Assembly: GCA_964588325.1 (NCBI GenBank)
Contig: CAZPOR010000008.1
Span: 1-64,000 of the forward strand
Direction: 5' to 3'
Origin: Thiovibrio sp964588325
Lineage (GTDB): Bacteria > Desulfobacterota > Desulfobulbia > Desulfobulbales > Desulfurivibrionaceae
DNA: 64,000 bases
The position numbers and the translations under genes were made by a program. Under the pieces are notes generated by a model. The model did not search any database and was not told the origin of the DNA. It saw only the letters and a program-made list of their open reading frames with translations. This document shows positions 34,413-43,630 of the stretch, piece after piece. Within the stretch, counting starts at the first letter, position 1; each line of letters starts with the position of its first letter.

Positions 34413-36626
34413 GTGCCGACAAAAAACACCGATTTCTCCCTGGACGCCTCGGCAAGCGAACTCTACGCCCAGCTCTCCGGCATCGACACCACCCGGAGGA
34501 TTCTCGACCAATCCCCGCAGGAGTCCTCCCTCCTTGAGCTGCTCGGCGCGGAGGAACAATGGCTCGACCGCAAGCGCCTCGTCCTGATCGAGGTCTGCTG
34601 GCTGCTCGCCGATATCCTGCACACAAAGCAACCCGCTGGCCCAGACCACACCGCGGAGCAGGGCAATGCCCTGTGGGCGGCGATAAAACAGCTTTCCGGC
34701 TGCCCGCACTTTGACGGGACCATCTCGATCCGCTACCGGGGCAGCGGCTTTCCCGGCCAGGAGGCGGTGCAGGAACAATGCGACTACGAGGTCGCCTGCG
34801 GCAATCTCCTGCTGGACTTGCAGGTTGCGGGGACCATGGCCAAACGGATGGCGGGCCAGCCCGGCTCGGCCCTGCCCGGCCAATTGCTTGCCGCCTTTAA
34901 ATGCTTCAGCGCCCTGGGCATCAATCACCTCCACCTGGACAGCACGGTTGGCGACGCAAACGACAGGGAACGGCTCCTCGCCTCCCTGCACGGATTGACC
35001 CGCTATTACCAGGAGGCGGGGCAGGCTTCCTCGGCCTATATCGTCCGGGACGAGTACAATCTGCCCAATCCCAATCTCACCCTGCTGGCAACGATCAACA
35101 CGGTCAAGCCCGCGGCAATCCAGAAGCTGGTGGCGGAAATCACCCCCATGCTCTTCGGCCCGGAGCCCAAGGAGGCGCTGGCCGCGTTTCCCACCGTGTT
35201 CAACGCCATCTTCGCCTTTCCGAAGCTCAACGCCCAGCTCACGAAACCATCCATCGAGGTCAACAATATCCAGCGGCTCATGCCGGGGCACACCGGCGGG
35301 GGCGACACCCGGAACCAGGCCATGCTCTCACGCATGGCCATTGCCAGCTATGGCGAAAACCCGCGGCAGGTGGCGGAGGTTCTGGCCAGCGTGAGCAGCG
35401 GCGGCTACCAGAACATCTACATGGGCACCCTGCAAAAACGGCTTTCCCTGGCCACCGATTTTCTCAACAAGAGTGAAAATGCGCCCCAGCCCGGCGCCGT
35501 GCGGACGGAAGCGCTGCGCAATATCGAAGCCGGCTTGGAGATGGTTCAGGACGAGCTGTATGAAGCCCTGGACCTCTCCTCCGCCGAGAACCGGACCGCA
35601 GCGGAGGCAGGGCAACAGCCTGGGCATGACCGGCCGCTGCACCAGGAGATCTTCTCCCTGCTCAGTTTTTTCAAGCGGAGATCGGTGATCAAGAAAAAGA
35701 TGCGCGATATGGTCCGCGGCCAGGTAAAATTTGACCCCCAGGATTACGCGGTGATCGCCAGGAATTTCCGGATCACCGTTGAGCAGGCCGCCCATCTGGT
35801 GCGGCTGCTCAACGGCTGCTTTGACGAGACTGGCCGCTTCCGCAGGAGCGCCTTTGAAAAAGGCATCCCCGAGTTTGTCCAGTACGAAACCAAGGTTTTT
35901 GAATTTCTCTGGCATTACCTGAAGGAGCTGGTTTCCCGGGACGACAGGGTTTCCTTCCTCAACGCCATGCAGCATCTCATTGCCCGGCTGAACTCCCCGG
36001 CCGAGGCGCTCAAGGTGCTGCTGCGCGACATCTTCGGCCATCCGCACCGGGTGGGGTTTTCCGACCGCAACGGGCTGCTGCTCGCCAATATCCTGATCCG
36101 CACTTACAACCAGGAGCTCGGCAACCATATCGAACTCACGCCGGAGGAGGTGCTCCAGGTCAAAGTGGGGCTCAACCAGGAGATGATCGCCCAGGCTCTG
36201 GCCTTTCTGGAGGAAGAGCAGGAACATCTCTTCCGCAAACTCCGCACCATCCACGAGGAGCTCCAGAAGACCCTGGGCCGGGAAGCGGGCGCGATACCCT
36301 TGCACTACCTCACGACCCTGGAGCGGGAACTGATCATCTTTCTCGCCCTGGTGGGCGGGACGGTCTCCCACAAAATCCTCCACGGAGTGGTCAAGGAATA
36401 CGGCAATCCCGAGTCCGGAATCTACGCCGCACTCACCAGTCCCGAAGAGGGCAAGGGCTTTTTCCAGTTGCTCCAGGTGGCGGTGCGCGGCCTGAAACGG
36501 TTTGCGGAAATGGAAGACCTGCTGCTCTTTACGATCCTCACCGACCGGGCGCCGCAATTCCAAGCCCTATGGGATAACGCCGCCCATAGAGCCTTGGTGA
36601 CACGGGTCATGGAATGGGCGCGCTAA
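34413..36626 (+). CDS. Large uncharacterised helical protein (737 residues)
   Basis: Starts at GTG 34413 after GAGGTAACC. No signal peptide or membrane segment. It is predicted to be mostly alpha-helical with charged heptad-like stretches (LAFLEEEQEHLFRKLRTIHE, MRDMVRGQVKFDPQDYAVIA). The N-terminal third resembles a helical-repeat scaffold; a basic region (SFFKRRSVIKKKMRD) lies near residue 425. I do not recognise a family, catalytic motif or nucleotide-binding site. Codon use looks native. It stands alone: divergent from the methyltransferase and followed 138 bases later by the small metal-binding protein gene. Confidence 0.85.
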   Translation: MPTKNTDFSLDASASELYAQLSGIDTTRRILDQSPQESSLLELLGAEEQWLDRKRLVLIEVCWLLADILHTKQPAGPDHTAEQGNALWAAIKQLSGCPHFDGTISIRYRGSGFPGQEAVQEQCDYEVACGNLLLDLQVAGTMAKRMAGQPGSALPGQLLAAFKCFSALGINHLHLDSTVGDANDRERLLASLHGLTRYYQEAGQASSAYIVRDEYNLPNPNLTLLATINTVKPAAIQKLVAEITPMLFGPEPKEALAAFPTVFNAIFAFPKLNAQLTKPSIEVNNIQRLMPGHTGGGDTRNQAMLSRMAIASYGENPRQVAEVLASVSSGGYQNIYMGTLQKRLSLATDFLNKSENAPQPGAVRTEALRNIEAGLEMVQDELYEALDLSSAENRTAAEAGQQPGHDRPLHQEIFSLLSFFKRRSVIKKKMRDMVRGQVKFDPQDYAVIARNFRITVEQAAHLVRLLNGCFDETGRFRRSAFEKGIPEFVQYETKVFEFLWHYLKELVSRDDRVSFLNAMQHLIARLNSPAEALKVLLRDIFGHPHRVGFSDRNGLLLANILIRTYNQELGNHIELTPEEVLQVKVGLNQEMIAQALAFLEEEQEHLFRKLRTIHEELQKTLGREAGAIPLHYLTTLERELIIFLALVGGTVSHKILHGVVKEYGNPESGIYAALTSPEEGKGFFQLLQVAVRGLKRFAEMEDLLLFTILTDRAPQFQALWDNAAHRALVTRVMEWAR

Positions 36627-36764
36627 GCCCCACTCCGCCAGACTGCGACGATTTTTTCCTGGAAGGACGGACTGCCTGCTATCTTCTCTTGCAATCCCGG
36701 GAAAGACGGGGTACCTCTTGCTGCGAAAATCCGTTTACCGGGAATACCCCAAGGAGAAAAACCC

Positions 36765-36971
36765 ATGGAATTCGACTCATTTGAACAGGCCTTGCATGTC
36801 TGCGTGACCGCCACCCCCGGCAGCGACGAGCAGGAGGCAGCCCTGATCTACTGCCTGGACAACGCTCCGCCCGAACTCAAAGACAAGATCGCCGACGCCC
36901 TGGCAAATTTCCACAAGGGCCACGGCGATGGCTGCGGATGCGGCTGCAATCACGACCACAGTCACGACTGA
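36765..36971 (+). CDS. Small protein with Cys/His-rich C-terminal tail
   Basis: A 68-residue protein with AAGGAG before ATG 36765. The first 50 residues are an acidic helical unit (EQEAALIYCLDNAPPELKDK). The tail HGDGCGCGCNHDHSHD packs three Cys and four His and should bind zinc, nickel or copper. Such tails occur on metallochaperones. It ends 20 bases before the convergent MsrAB gene. No family name known to me. Confidence 0.75.
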   Translation: MEFDSFEQALHVCVTATPGSDEQEAALIYCLDNAPPELKDKIADALANFHKGHGDGCGCGCNHDHSHD

Positions 36972-36991
36972 GTCAGGACAACCCTTCCCGG

Positions 36992-38056
36992 TTATTTCTT
37001 CTGGAATAACGGGAGAAACTCGCCGTAGCCTTCCTTTTCCAGATCGGCCACAGGGATAAACCGCAGGGCCGCCGAGTTGAGGCAGTAGCGCAACCCGGTG
37101 GGCTGCGGGCCATCGGCAAAAACATGCCCCAGATGCGAGTTCGCTTCCCGGCTGCGCACCTCGGTCCGCTTCACAAAGAGCTTCCGGTCTTCATGCTCGA
37201 CGATATTCTCCGGCTTCAGCGGCCTGGTGAAGCTCGGCCAGCCCGTGCCAGAGTCGTACTTGTCCAGCGAGCTGAACAGCGGCTCGCCGGAAACAACATC
37301 CACATAAATGCCAGCCCGCTTGTTGTCCCAGTATTCGTTGCGAAAGGCGGGCTCGGTGCCCTCTTCCTGGGTCACCTGATACTGCAAGGGGGTGAGCCGC
37401 TTGCGCAGTTCCGCCTCGCTCCATTTCTTGGCCGCCCGGCTCTGATCCCCCCAGACCTTTTCCAGAAATTGATCCCGGCCGGAGCCGCCGCGGTACACGC
37501 GGTAGCGGATGGGATTCTTCTTGTAATAATCCTGGTGGTACGCTTCCGCCTGGTAAAACCGGGTGGCCGGAACGATCGGCGTCACGATGGGCTTGGCAAA
37601 GACCTTGCGGCCAGCCAGCTCTTTTTTCGATTTCTCGGCCAGTTGGCGCTGCTCCTCGTCGAGATAAAAAATCCCCGAGGTGTAGGCGTGGCCCCGGTCC
37701 ACGAACTGGCCGGTGCTGTCGGTGGGGTCGATCTGGCGCCAGAAGACATCGAGCAATTTTGCATAGCTGACCTTGGCCGGATCGTAGACGATCTCAATGG
37801 CCTCGATATGCCCGCCAGCCCCGTAGTTTTCATAGGTGGGGTTTTCCGTTTTCCCCCCGATATAGCCGGAGGTGACCGAGATCACCCCATCCAGTTGCTC
37901 AAAAGGCTTTTCCATGCACCAGAAACAGCCCCCGGCAAAGATCGCCTTTTTGGTTTTTTCCGCCGCTCCTGCCGCAGGCGCACTCAACAGGCTCAGCAGA
38001 CCAAGACAGAGGAGGAAAAAAGACGCGTTTTCCATGAGCTGTCCGATAATTTTCAT
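36992..38056 (-). CDS. msrAB: Exported MsrA-MsrB fusion, methionine sulfoxide reductase
   Basis: A 354-residue fusion. Signal peptide (LLCLGLLSLLSAPAAGAAEK), MsrA domain (about 35-200) with the catalytic Cys in IFAGGCFWCMEKPF and GHAYTSGIFY, and MsrB domain (about 220-345) with SSLDKYDSGTGWPSF, HLGHVFADGP and the catalytic Cys in LRYCLNSAALRFIP. It repairs both S- and R-methionine sulfoxide, here in the periplasm. The first MsrB zinc/resolving Cys position in GxGWPSF is Thr, as in several fusion proteins. ATG 38056 has GAGGTGG. Confidence 0.94.
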   Translation of the reverse strand: MKIIGQLMENASFFLLCLGLLSLLSAPAAGAAEKTKKAIFAGGCFWCMEKPFEQLDGVISVTSGYIGGKTENPTYENYGAGGHIEAIEIVYDPAKVSYAKLLDVFWRQIDPTDSTGQFVDRGHAYTSGIFYLDEEQRQLAEKSKKELAGRKVFAKPIVTPIVPATRFYQAEAYHQDYYKKNPIRYRVYRGGSGRDQFLEKVWGDQSRAAKKWSEAELRKRLTPLQYQVTQEEGTEPAFRNEYWDNKRAGIYVDVVSGEPLFSSLDKYDSGTGWPSFTRPLKPENIVEHEDRKLFVKRTEVRSREANSHLGHVFADGPQPTGLRYCLNSAALRFIPVADLEKEGYGEFLPLFQKK

Positions 38057-38138
38057 GCGACCACCTCTCTGGTTATTCCCCTAAATTTACTCAATAAAGA
38101 TAGACTCGCAACAGCGCAGAATTTGTTTCAGACAAGTG

Positions 38139-38211
38139 CTTCGACAGGCTCAGCACGAACGGAATATAACTATCTTAAGACAAATATCCCTTCGCCCTGA
38201 GCCTGTCGAAG
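38139..38211. repeat. Inverted dispersed repeat (TTCGACAGGCTCAG type)
   Basis: CTTCGACAGGCTCAG at 38139-38153 and its exact complement at 38197-38211, 43 bases apart. This sequence is a widespread intergenic repeat in proteobacterial genomes, often seen as part of paired REP-like units. A related unit is at 63239-63311. Confidence 0.8.
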
Positions 38212-38263
38212 GGGTGTTGCTCCTATTCCACCAAACAATAAGCACGCGCCGGAAAAAAAACGA

Positions 38264-39061
38264 TCAGAAAAAAGCCGGATGCAATGGCTCCTCGGCCAGG
38301 AATCCATCCAGCTCCTCCTGGTCGTAAAAGGCGCGCTCGAAAAAAAGCCCCTGGCTCGGGGCGGTATATTCCTTGAGCACCACCGGCGCCTCCAGAAAAC
38401 GGGCCACCTCGGCCACGCTGAGCTGCCCCTTGCCGACCTCGGCCAGCACCCCGACAATGCGGCGCACCATCTTCCAGAGAAAATGCGAGCCCACGATGCG
38501 AAAGAGGATGAGATCGTCGGTCTCCGCGATCTGGGCCGCGTGCACCAAGACCAGCGGGGACTTCTTCTTGATCGCCTGGTGGTCGGTGAAGGAGGTAAAA
38601 TCGTGCATCCCCACCAGGGCAGTGGCAGCCTCCTGCATGAATCCGGCGTGCAGGGGCTCCGAAATCTGCCAGACAAAATTCCTGCCGAGCGCATTTTTAC
38701 GCTTGGCAATCTGGTACAGATAGCTGCGGCCGATGCAGTTATGCCGGGCATGGAAGCGGGCGCCTGCCCGTTTGCACTCCAGGATGGCGATGTCCTTGGG
38801 CAACAGTTCGTTGAGACGCGCCCCGATCTCCTTGGGGCTGAGCCCGGTTTGCGCCTCCAGATGGGCAACAAACCGCAGCCCATGCACCCCGCTGTCGGTG
38901 CGGCCGCTGCCCTGCACATCCGCCTCGCCCTCGAACAGCTCGGCTGCCGCCTTGAGCAGGCTGCCCTGGATGCTTTTGGCGTCATCCTGCTTCTGCCAGC
39001 CGCTGTAGCGGCCGCCGTCAAACTCCAGGGCCAGCCTGAATCGTTTTGGGTGTTCGTTCAT
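38264..39061 (-). CDS. truA: tRNA pseudouridine(38-40) synthase TruA
   Basis: A 265-residue pseudouridine synthase that modifies positions 38-40 of the tRNA anticodon stem. Seen: LALEFDGGRYSGWQKQ, the catalytic Asp in GSGRTDSGVHGLRFVAH, FHARHNCIGRSYLYQI and RIVGSHFLWKMVRRIVG. Length is that of the family. The start at 39061 gives the usual N-terminus. Confidence 0.97.
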   Translation of the reverse strand: MNEHPKRFRLALEFDGGRYSGWQKQDDAKSIQGSLLKAAAELFEGEADVQGSGRTDSGVHGLRFVAHLEAQTGLSPKEIGARLNELLPKDIAILECKRAGARFHARHNCIGRSYLYQIAKRKNALGRNFVWQISEPLHAGFMQEAATALVGMHDFTSFTDHQAIKKKSPLVLVHAAQIAETDDLILFRIVGSHFLWKMVRRIVGVLAEVGKGQLSVAEVARFLEAPVVLKEYTAPSQGLFFERAFYDQEELDGFLAEEPLHPAFF

Positions 39062-39136
39062 GGTGATGATCCCTTACAAAGGTTCTTCCGCAAATTCATG
39101 GGAATGTAGTGATACTTTTGCTGCTGCGCTCTTTTT

Positions 39137-39522
39137 CTTCTTTTGCGTGCCCAAAAGAAGAAACAAGAAAAAGGCACCCCAGCCAGTCCTGGCCCTGCGG
39201 GCTCCCCTTGCTTCTCGACGAGGGCGGGACGCTAAAAAACTCGGGCTTCGCCCTCAGACAGTTTTAGCGTCTTTTTCCGCCCCCGTCTGCGAGGCGCGGC
39301 AGGACAAATGGGGGAGATGAGAGAGCCCCCCATTGGCACGCAGCCGAGCACCGGAGAGGCTGCCGAAAAGGGGATTTGCACTGTTTGAGGCGAAGCCGAG
39401 TTTGCAAAGCCCCGGCAGCATCGAGAAGCACAGGATATCCCGCTAACGGCGGGACAAGGGAAACGGGTGCCCTTTCTTCGCCGCTTCGCTGCTGGTTCGT
39501 TTCTTTGGGCACGCAAAGAAAT
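39137..39522. repeat. About 390-base non-coding repeat element bounded by matching hairpins
   Basis: Left end: CTTCTTTTG-6-CAAAAGAAG (39137-39160). Right end: TTTCTTTG-6-CAAAGAAA (39502-39522). The two ends are inverted copies of one another (loops CGTGCC and GGCACG). Inside is a long hairpin, GACGCTAAAA (39228-39237) with TTTTAGCGTC (39262-39271) followed by five T. The right end recurs at 17-50. Open frames across it have the composition of translated repeat DNA. Probably a non-autonomous mobile or repetitive element. Confidence 0.6.
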
Positions 39523-39545
39523 GAACATACAAACTTGCCGTTCCC

Positions 39546-40715
39546 TCATTGCTCATCCTGCCAGCCCACAGCCTGCCGCCGCGTTGCGCTGAAACCGATA
39601 AAGGCGACGCACCCGGCCACAAAACAGAGGACAAACAGGCCGCTGCCCATAAAGGAGGCGCCATAGCCCCACTCCCGGTTCAGGCTCCCGGAGACTACGG
39701 CGGCAAGAAAGGTGGCCAGGGTGCGGACCCCATAGAGCAGGCCGGAGTTGCCGCCCAGCCGGCCGGAAGGAAAAAGCAGCGCCACCAGCACCCCCAGTTC
39801 CAGCAGGGCCACGGTATCGCCCAGGTTATGGAGCAAGCGGATGATCACCAGGCTCCAGATGCCGCCGGCCAGCGGGGTCAACACCTGAAACAAGGCGGAA
39901 AAGGCCATGCCGCCTAAAAAAAAGAGAAACACCGATCGCCGTTTGTCGTGGAACCGGCCCACCAAGGGAACCATCAACGCCATCCACAGCCCCATGCAGG
40001 CAAAGACCAATCCTATCTGGCGGGGAAGCAGCCCGAATTTTTCCCTCAACAGCAGGGAAAAAGAAGTCTGCTCCACCCCGAAATGGGTACCCAGGACAAA
40101 AAGACAGGCGATCAGCAGCAACGGCTTGAACTGAAGGACATCCCCGCTGTATTCCTTAAAAGAAAAAACAATGGGCTCATAATCAACCAGAAACAGCGAG
40201 AGCAGAAAGATGGCTCCGGTCCCGGCCACGGCACAAACAAAGATCAGCTCCGGCGCGGTCTGCACCACAAGGCCGCCGGCCAGGGGCCCGAGGCCGAAAC
40301 CCAGATAGGTGCTTAGTTGATAGGTCGCCACCCTGCGGCTCCGCTGGATTTGCCCGAAATGCTTGAGATAGAGGGATTCGCTCACCACCACCAGGGCCGC
40401 GCTCCCCAAGCCCCCGACGCAGACCGCCGCCAGAATCCAGCCAAAGGAGCGGGCGGCCAGCAGGGCGGCAAAGTACCCCCCATAGAGCAACGCACCCCAG
40501 AGCATGGTCCGCCGGGGAGAAAAAATATCGGAAAACATCCCCAGGGGCAGCATCAAGGCCATGGAGGAAAGGGAAAAAAAGCCGATGGCCATGCCGATCT
40601 GCAGGTCGCTCAGGTTGTAGCCCTTGAGAAGCAGGGGCAAATAGGCCAACACCAGCCAGTGCGTAAAGTAGATGAGAAAACGGATGACGATGGACAACAG
40701 GATCTGGCGGCGCAT
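39546..40715 (-). CDS. Major facilitator superfamily transporter
   Basis: A 389-residue membrane protein with about 12 transmembrane helices: start RRQILLSIVIRFLIYFTHWL, the A-loop-like GMFSDIFSPRRTMLWGALLY between TM2 and TM3, and LLREKFGLLPRQIGLVFACM at the start of the second half. Substrate unknown. ATG 40715 is chosen as the family-like start; the longer frame adds Arg/Pro-rich sequence and crosses the palindrome at 40833-40875. Second-half helix GVRTLATFLAAVVSGSL is typical. Confidence 0.88.
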   Translation of the reverse strand: MRRQILLSIVIRFLIYFTHWLVLAYLPLLLKGYNLSDLQIGMAIGFFSLSSMALMLPLGMFSDIFSPRRTMLWGALLYGGYFAALLAARSFGWILAAVCVGGLGSAALVVVSESLYLKHFGQIQRSRRVATYQLSTYLGFGLGPLAGGLVVQTAPELIFVCAVAGTGAIFLLSLFLVDYEPIVFSFKEYSGDVLQFKPLLLIACLFVLGTHFGVEQTSFSLLLREKFGLLPRQIGLVFACMGLWMALMVPLVGRFHDKRRSVFLFFLGGMAFSALFQVLTPLAGGIWSLVIIRLLHNLGDTVALLELGVLVALLFPSGRLGGNSGLLYGVRTLATFLAAVVSGSLNREWGYGASFMGSGLFVLCFVAGCVAFIGFSATRRQAVGWQDEQ

Positions 40716-40832
40716 GGGGAGTCCCTGGTAAACGGAATCTATCCTCCCTTCTAGCATGCTTGAGCCAAAGAGGCAATTCCTGATGGAACCGCATACAGGG
40801 AAAAGGGTGGCGGATGGATTGTACCCCCCCGC

Positions 40833-40923
40833 ATCGACCCGATGTCCGGGCGGGAGAACCCGACATCGGGTCGATATTGCCCCAACCACGCCCCATGTCG
40901 ACTGGAAAAACCGCGTATTCCAG
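40833..40923 (+). promoter_or_regulatory. Palindromic control region before the glycine-zipper gene
   Basis: ATCGACCCGATGTC (40833-40846) and its exact complement (40862-40875) form a 14-bp inverted repeat. Then CCCCATGTCGACTGGAAAAA (40891-40910) matches CCCCATGTCCTCTAGGAAAA upstream of the tetraheme cytochrome with four differences, and CTGGAA-10-TTCCAG (40902-40923) is another inverted repeat. The CCCCATGTC block is 109 bases before the start codon here and 108 bases before the cytochrome start. Confidence 0.65.
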
Positions 40924-40999
40924 CGTACGGTAAAGCTGAAAACAGGGTGTGCACTTTTTGCAACACAGTCAAAAAAGTTTATTCTCGCAAGGAGGGAAT

Positions 41000-41557
41000 A
41001 TGCTGAAACGAACACTGCTCGCAGTAACATGTGCCGGATTATTGCTTACCGGCCAGAATGCCATGGCAGACAGCGCCGCGCAAACCGGGGCTTTGGGCGG
41101 TGCGGCCGGGGGCGCTATTCTCGGCCAGGCCATCGGCCGCAATACCGAGGGTACCCTGCTGGGCACCGCCATCGGCGGAGTGCTCGGCTATATGGTCGGC
41201 AATGAAATGGACAAGGACCAGGGCAGGAGTAGCCGGGTGTATTCCCCGCCGCCCAGGATTGTCCGGCAATACGAGGATCCCGGAGATTGCCGGGAGGTAG
41301 AGGTCTTGGCGCAGGTGGATGGCCGGCCGGAACGGGTGTATTCCACCGCCTGCTACGAAAATGGCGCCTGGGTGCTCCAGGACGGCCGGAGGGTGGTGAG
41401 CCAGACGGTGATCATCGACCGTGACCGCTATTATCCGCCGGGCAGAGGGCATTACCGGCACAAGGAAAAGCACCGGTGGCAGGAAAGCAGATACCGGCCC
41501 GCGTCCCATGGCCGCCCTGGCCGGGACCGCGACACCGCCCTGATCATCTTCCGCTGA
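41000..41557 (+). CDS. Glycine-zipper 2TM surface-antigen-like protein
   Basis: A 185-residue exported protein: signal LKRTLLAVTCAGLLLTGQNA, then a glycine zipper GALGGAAGGAILGQAIGRNT and GTAIGGVLGYMVGNEMDKDQ typical of the 17-kDa antigen/SlyB-like family, then a conserved cysteine pair in GDCREVEVLAQ and STACYENGAWVLQ and a basic His/Arg-rich tail. Likely outer-membrane-associated and stress-induced. ATG 41000 has AAGGAGGG. Followed by a strong terminator. Confidence 0.87.
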   Translation: MLKRTLLAVTCAGLLLTGQNAMADSAAQTGALGGAAGGAILGQAIGRNTEGTLLGTAIGGVLGYMVGNEMDKDQGRSSRVYSPPPRIVRQYEDPGDCREVEVLAQVDGRPERVYSTACYENGAWVLQDGRRVVSQTVIIDRDRYYPPGRGHYRHKEKHRWQESRYRPASHGRPGRDRDTALIIFR

Positions 41558-41591
41558 GCAGCTCTTTTGCGGCGACGGCCTTGGCCAGTCC

Positions 41592-41633
41592 ACAGGCGGC
41601 TTCCCCTTCCGGGGCAGGCCGCCTGTTTTTTTT
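41592..41633 (+). terminator. Intrinsic terminator after the glycine-zipper gene
   Basis: ACAGGCGGC (41592-41600) pairs perfectly with GCCGCCTGT (41618-41626), followed by a run of eight T (41626-41633). Confidence 0.9.
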
Positions 41634-41693
41634 CAGGAGCCGTTTCGGCTCTGCGTACTGGACGGAAAACCGCGGCGGTCTGCACGCAGCCCC

Positions 41694-43382
41694 TTATTCC
41701 GCCTCACGCGCCTGCTGCTGTTCCGCCAGAATCTTCCGGGCCCCGGCCAAGGCGTCATCGATATGCCCGAAAATATGCGCCTGACCGATTTTTTCAGTGA
41801 ACCGGTTGCGGTCAAGGGAGACCCGGAGCTGTGGCCGGACGCCGGAGAGGATCAGGGCCGTGCCATCCTTGCGGGTCTTGGTCAGCAGATCCTCCAGGGC
41901 TTGCAACGCCGTGGCGTCGATGGTCAGAATATGGCGCATCCGCAGAACCAACACCTTGGCCGGAGTCTTGACGATGTTCAGGGTGTCCTTGAACTGGGTG
42001 ACGGCCCCGAAGAAAAACGGGCCGTAGATCTCGAACACCTCCACCCCTTTGGGCACCTCGCGGGTGGCGATGGCCAAGGCGTCCTCCTTGCCGTACTCCT
42101 CGTTGAGTTCGGCCGTGATGTTGCGCACCTCGGTGACCTGGGCCATGCGGTTCATGAAGAGCAGGGCGGAAAGGACGATGCCGGTCTGGATGGCGATGGT
42201 CAGATCGACGAAAACCGTGAGGAAAAAGGTGCTGAGCATCACCAGGATATCCGACTTGGAGGCGCGGAACAGCTTGACGAAATGGCGCCATTCGCTCATG
42301 TGGAAGGCGACCACCAGCAAAATCGCGGCCAGGGTGGGCATGGGGATGAGCACGGCCCAGCGCCCGAAGAGCAGCAGGATCAGCAGCAGGGTCACGGCAT
42401 GGACCATGCCGGCCACCGGGGTGCGGCCGCCGTTTTTGATGTTGGTCGCGGTCCGGGCGATGGCGCCGGTGGCCGGAATCCCGCCGAAAAAGGGCGAGGC
42501 GATGTTGGCGACCCCCTGGGCCACCAGCTCCATGTTGGAGCGGTGGCGCATGCCGGTCATGCCGTCGGCCACCACGGCGGAAAGCAGCGATTCGATGGCG
42601 CCCAGCAGGGCGATGGTCAGGGCGGGCGAGATCAGTTGCGGGAGCATGGCCCAGTCAAGACGGGGCAGACTCGGCATGGGCAGCATGCTGGGCACGGAGC
42701 CGAACTGCGAACCGATGGTCTCCACCGGCAGGGCGAGAAAATGGACCATCCCGGTGCCGGCCAGGATGGCGATGATGGAACCGGGGACCTTTTTGGTCAG
42801 CCTGCCCCAGAAGACGATGATCAGCAGCGAGATGACGCCGACCAGCAGGGCCGAGGCATTCAGGGTATCGGCATGGTGCGCGTAATCGCGAATCTTGTGC
42901 ACAAACTCCCCGGAGATTGCGGGGATGGTCAGCCCGAAAAAATCCTTGATCTGGGTGGTGGCGATGATCAGGGCAATGCCGCTGGTAAAGCCAATGGTCA
43001 TGGGATAGGGGATGAACTTGATCACCGCCCCCATCCGGGCCAGCCCCATGCCGACCAGAAATACCCCGGCCAGCAGGGTGGCCATGGCCAGGCCGTCGTA
43101 GCCGAACTTGGCGACAATGCCGAAGACCACCACGATGAAGGCGCCGGTGGGGCCGCCGATCTGCACCCGGCTGCCGCTCAGAAACGAGATGAGAAAACCC
43201 GCGATGATGGCGGTGAATATCCCCTGCTCGGGCTTGACCCCCGAGGCAATGGCAAAGGCGATGGCCAGCGGCAGGGCAACAATCCCGACCAGAACGCCGG
43301 CCATGATCTCCCGGCCCAGATGCTTGCGGTCGCAGCCATCCTTGATGCAGGAAAAAAACTCAGGAACCAAGCGGGTGCTCAT
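41694..43382 (-). CDS. SulP-family anion permease with STAS domain
   Basis: A 562-residue permease: transmembrane region (about 25-430) with ALPLAIAFAIASGVKPEQGI, SGSRVQIGGPTGAFIVVVFG and GGIPATGAIARTATNIKNGG, then a cytoplasmic STAS domain (about 440-550: VEVFEIYGPFFFGAVTQFKD, MRHILTIDATALQALEDLL). SulP proteins carry sulfate, bicarbonate or other anions. In a sulfur-metabolising bacterium sulfate is plausible, but bicarbonate is equally possible by sequence. ATG 43382 has GGAGGGAATT. Confidence 0.93.
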   Translation of the reverse strand: MSTRLVPEFFSCIKDGCDRKHLGREIMAGVLVGIVALPLAIAFAIASGVKPEQGIFTAIIAGFLISFLSGSRVQIGGPTGAFIVVVFGIVAKFGYDGLAMATLLAGVFLVGMGLARMGAVIKFIPYPMTIGFTSGIALIIATTQIKDFFGLTIPAISGEFVHKIRDYAHHADTLNASALLVGVISLLIIVFWGRLTKKVPGSIIAILAGTGMVHFLALPVETIGSQFGSVPSMLPMPSLPRLDWAMLPQLISPALTIALLGAIESLLSAVVADGMTGMRHRSNMELVAQGVANIASPFFGGIPATGAIARTATNIKNGGRTPVAGMVHAVTLLLILLLFGRWAVLIPMPTLAAILLVVAFHMSEWRHFVKLFRASKSDILVMLSTFFLTVFVDLTIAIQTGIVLSALLFMNRMAQVTEVRNITAELNEEYGKEDALAIATREVPKGVEVFEIYGPFFFGAVTQFKDTLNIVKTPAKVLVLRMRHILTIDATALQALEDLLTKTRKDGTALILSGVRPQLRVSLDRNRFTEKIGQAHIFGHIDDALAGARKILAEQQQAREAE

Positions 43383-43630
43383 CGGGTAATTCCCTCCACG
43401 GATACTTTTCAATATCGCCGGGTAGATATCAGATGGTCGGGGAGCTTTACGCGAGGGAGATGCGCAGGGTAAAGGCGGGGCCAGGTGATAGGTACCCGAC
43501 GAACAACGAATGCCATGCACGTCAGGCAGAAGATGGCAGGATTTCCGCCCTGCCACAGGGGTTTATACATAGAAAAAGAAGCCGGACTTTGCAAGAAAAA
43601 ATTCGGCCCACCCCGTGTTTTTTTAAATGG

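Noticed and set aside
39232..39549. Arg/Ser/Cys-rich frames in the repeat element
   Set aside because: Composition matches translated non-coding repeat DNA; the DNA is explained by hairpins and a repeated end.
41763..43472. Long plus-strand frame opposite the SulP permease
   Set aside because: Very polar Gly/Asp/His-rich sequence typical of antisense reading of a high-GC membrane protein gene.
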